The notes below the pieces were generated by a model. That model was not told the origin of the DNA and made no database searches. It worked only from the letters and a program-made list of their open reading frames with translations. The position numbers and the translations under genes are program-made. A DNA stretch of 30,059 nt, taken from NCBI GenBank assembly GCA_934101225.1, contig CAKOQK010000016.1:1-30059 (forward strand), given 5' to 3'. This DNA comes from an uncultured Bacilli bacterium (GTDB lineage: Bacteria; Bacillota_I; Bacilli_A; RF39; UBA660). Positions 29,967 to 30,059 of this stretch are shown piece by piece. The first letter of the stretch is position 1; the number at the start of each line of letters is the position of its first letter.

Positions 29967-30042
29967 GCCCGATTAGCTCAGTCGGTAGAGCGCACGGCTG
30001 TTAACCGTTAGGTCGTAGGTTCGAGTCCTACATCGGGCGCCA
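29967..30042 (+). tRNA. tRNA-Asn (anticodon GTT)
   Basis: A complete cloverleaf: acceptor GCCCGAT/ATCGGGC, D arm AGCTCAGTCGGTAGAGC, anticodon loop CTGTTAA with GTT, T arm GTAGG-TTCGAGT-CCTAC, discriminator G and an encoded CCA (30040-30042). Confidence 0.97.
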
Positions 30043-30059
30043 TTTAGATTATAACAAGC

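Noticed and set aside
1..30059. CRISPR array, prophage or replication origin
   Set aside because: No regularly spaced repeats, no phage structural genes, no DnaA-box clusters or dnaA/dnaN neighbours were seen.

Overview
The window comes from a very AT-rich, low-GC Gram-positive (Bacillota) genome. It uses the standard code: TGA acts as a stop and TGG encodes Trp. Strong Shine-Dalgarno sites (AGGAGG, AAGGAG, GAGGTGG) precede most starts. The gene families (SipW-type signal peptidase with DUF5305 and TasA-like proteins, DUF4358 next to MBOAT and DHHW genes, membrane-anchored XRE and small-protein genes) suggest an uncultured gut lineage of the RF39 or TANB77 kind. The sequence alone cannot settle which. 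Almost all genes lie on the minus strand. The exceptions are a ComEC-like gene pair near 22.8-24.0 kb and a tRNA-Asn at the right edge.

Minus-strand layout in + coordinates: (1) 1-4.8 kb holds the 5' end of a group II intron placed exactly behind a terminator, then ucpA, a membrane-tethered thioredoxin-like protein, a DUF5301 protein, DUF4186 coupled to ybaK, a membrane-anchored XRE regulator and gpmA. (2) 4.9-6.5 kb is an ECF sigma / anti-sigma / small membrane protein operon with a possible self-recognised promoter. (3) 6.5-11.1 kb is a surface-protein export module: TasA-like protein, SipW-type signal peptidase fused to a polytopic membrane domain, DUF5305 protein, and a large surface protein. 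The C-terminal module of that protein seems to have been swapped in, leaving an orphan membrane anchor in frame behind the stop. (4) 11.1-19.4 kb is a TetR / ABC transporter operon that once continued into a VanZ-family gene and a small membrane protein. The VanZ gene is now split: its N-terminal part is at 15.4-15.7 kb, its C-terminal part at 11.4-11.6 kb, and about 3.9 kb of accessory DNA lies between.

That accessory island is the most interesting part. It carries an AbiF/Abi_2-family HEPN protein (11677-12636) flanked by two hairpins whose loops are perfectly complementary over 9 nt (CCCGTGTGG with CCACACGGG). The upstream hairpin sits directly behind a near-perfect promoter and is followed by a run of seven Ts, so it looks like a short terminated leader RNA. 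This resembles the known association of abiF genes with structured non-coding RNA. The rest of the island is decaying: a carboxymuconolactone decarboxylase broken at an A8 run, a truncated cupin, a nucleoside deoxyribosyltransferase-like gene bounded by a 17-bp repeat, a flavodoxin, a GNAT acetyltransferase and a small 59-residue ORF.

(5) 19.4-22.7 kb holds a NUDIX hydrolase and a three-gene operon of a stand-alone ABC-type ATPase, a transglutaminase-like protein and a small protein. (6) 22.8-24.0 kb (+) is a ComEC-like secreted or tethered metallo-beta-lactamase plus DUF3006, with a clear terminator. (7) 24.0-28.0 kb is a cell-envelope O-acylation operon (DUF4358, MBOAT, DHHW/AlgX-like, class I glutamine amidotransferase) driven by a strong promoter. 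(8) 28.0-30.0 kb has a 67-bp direct repeat with a possible transposase remnant, two lineage-type proteins and the tRNA-Asn with its own promoter.

No rRNA, CRISPR array, prophage structural gene or replication origin was seen.
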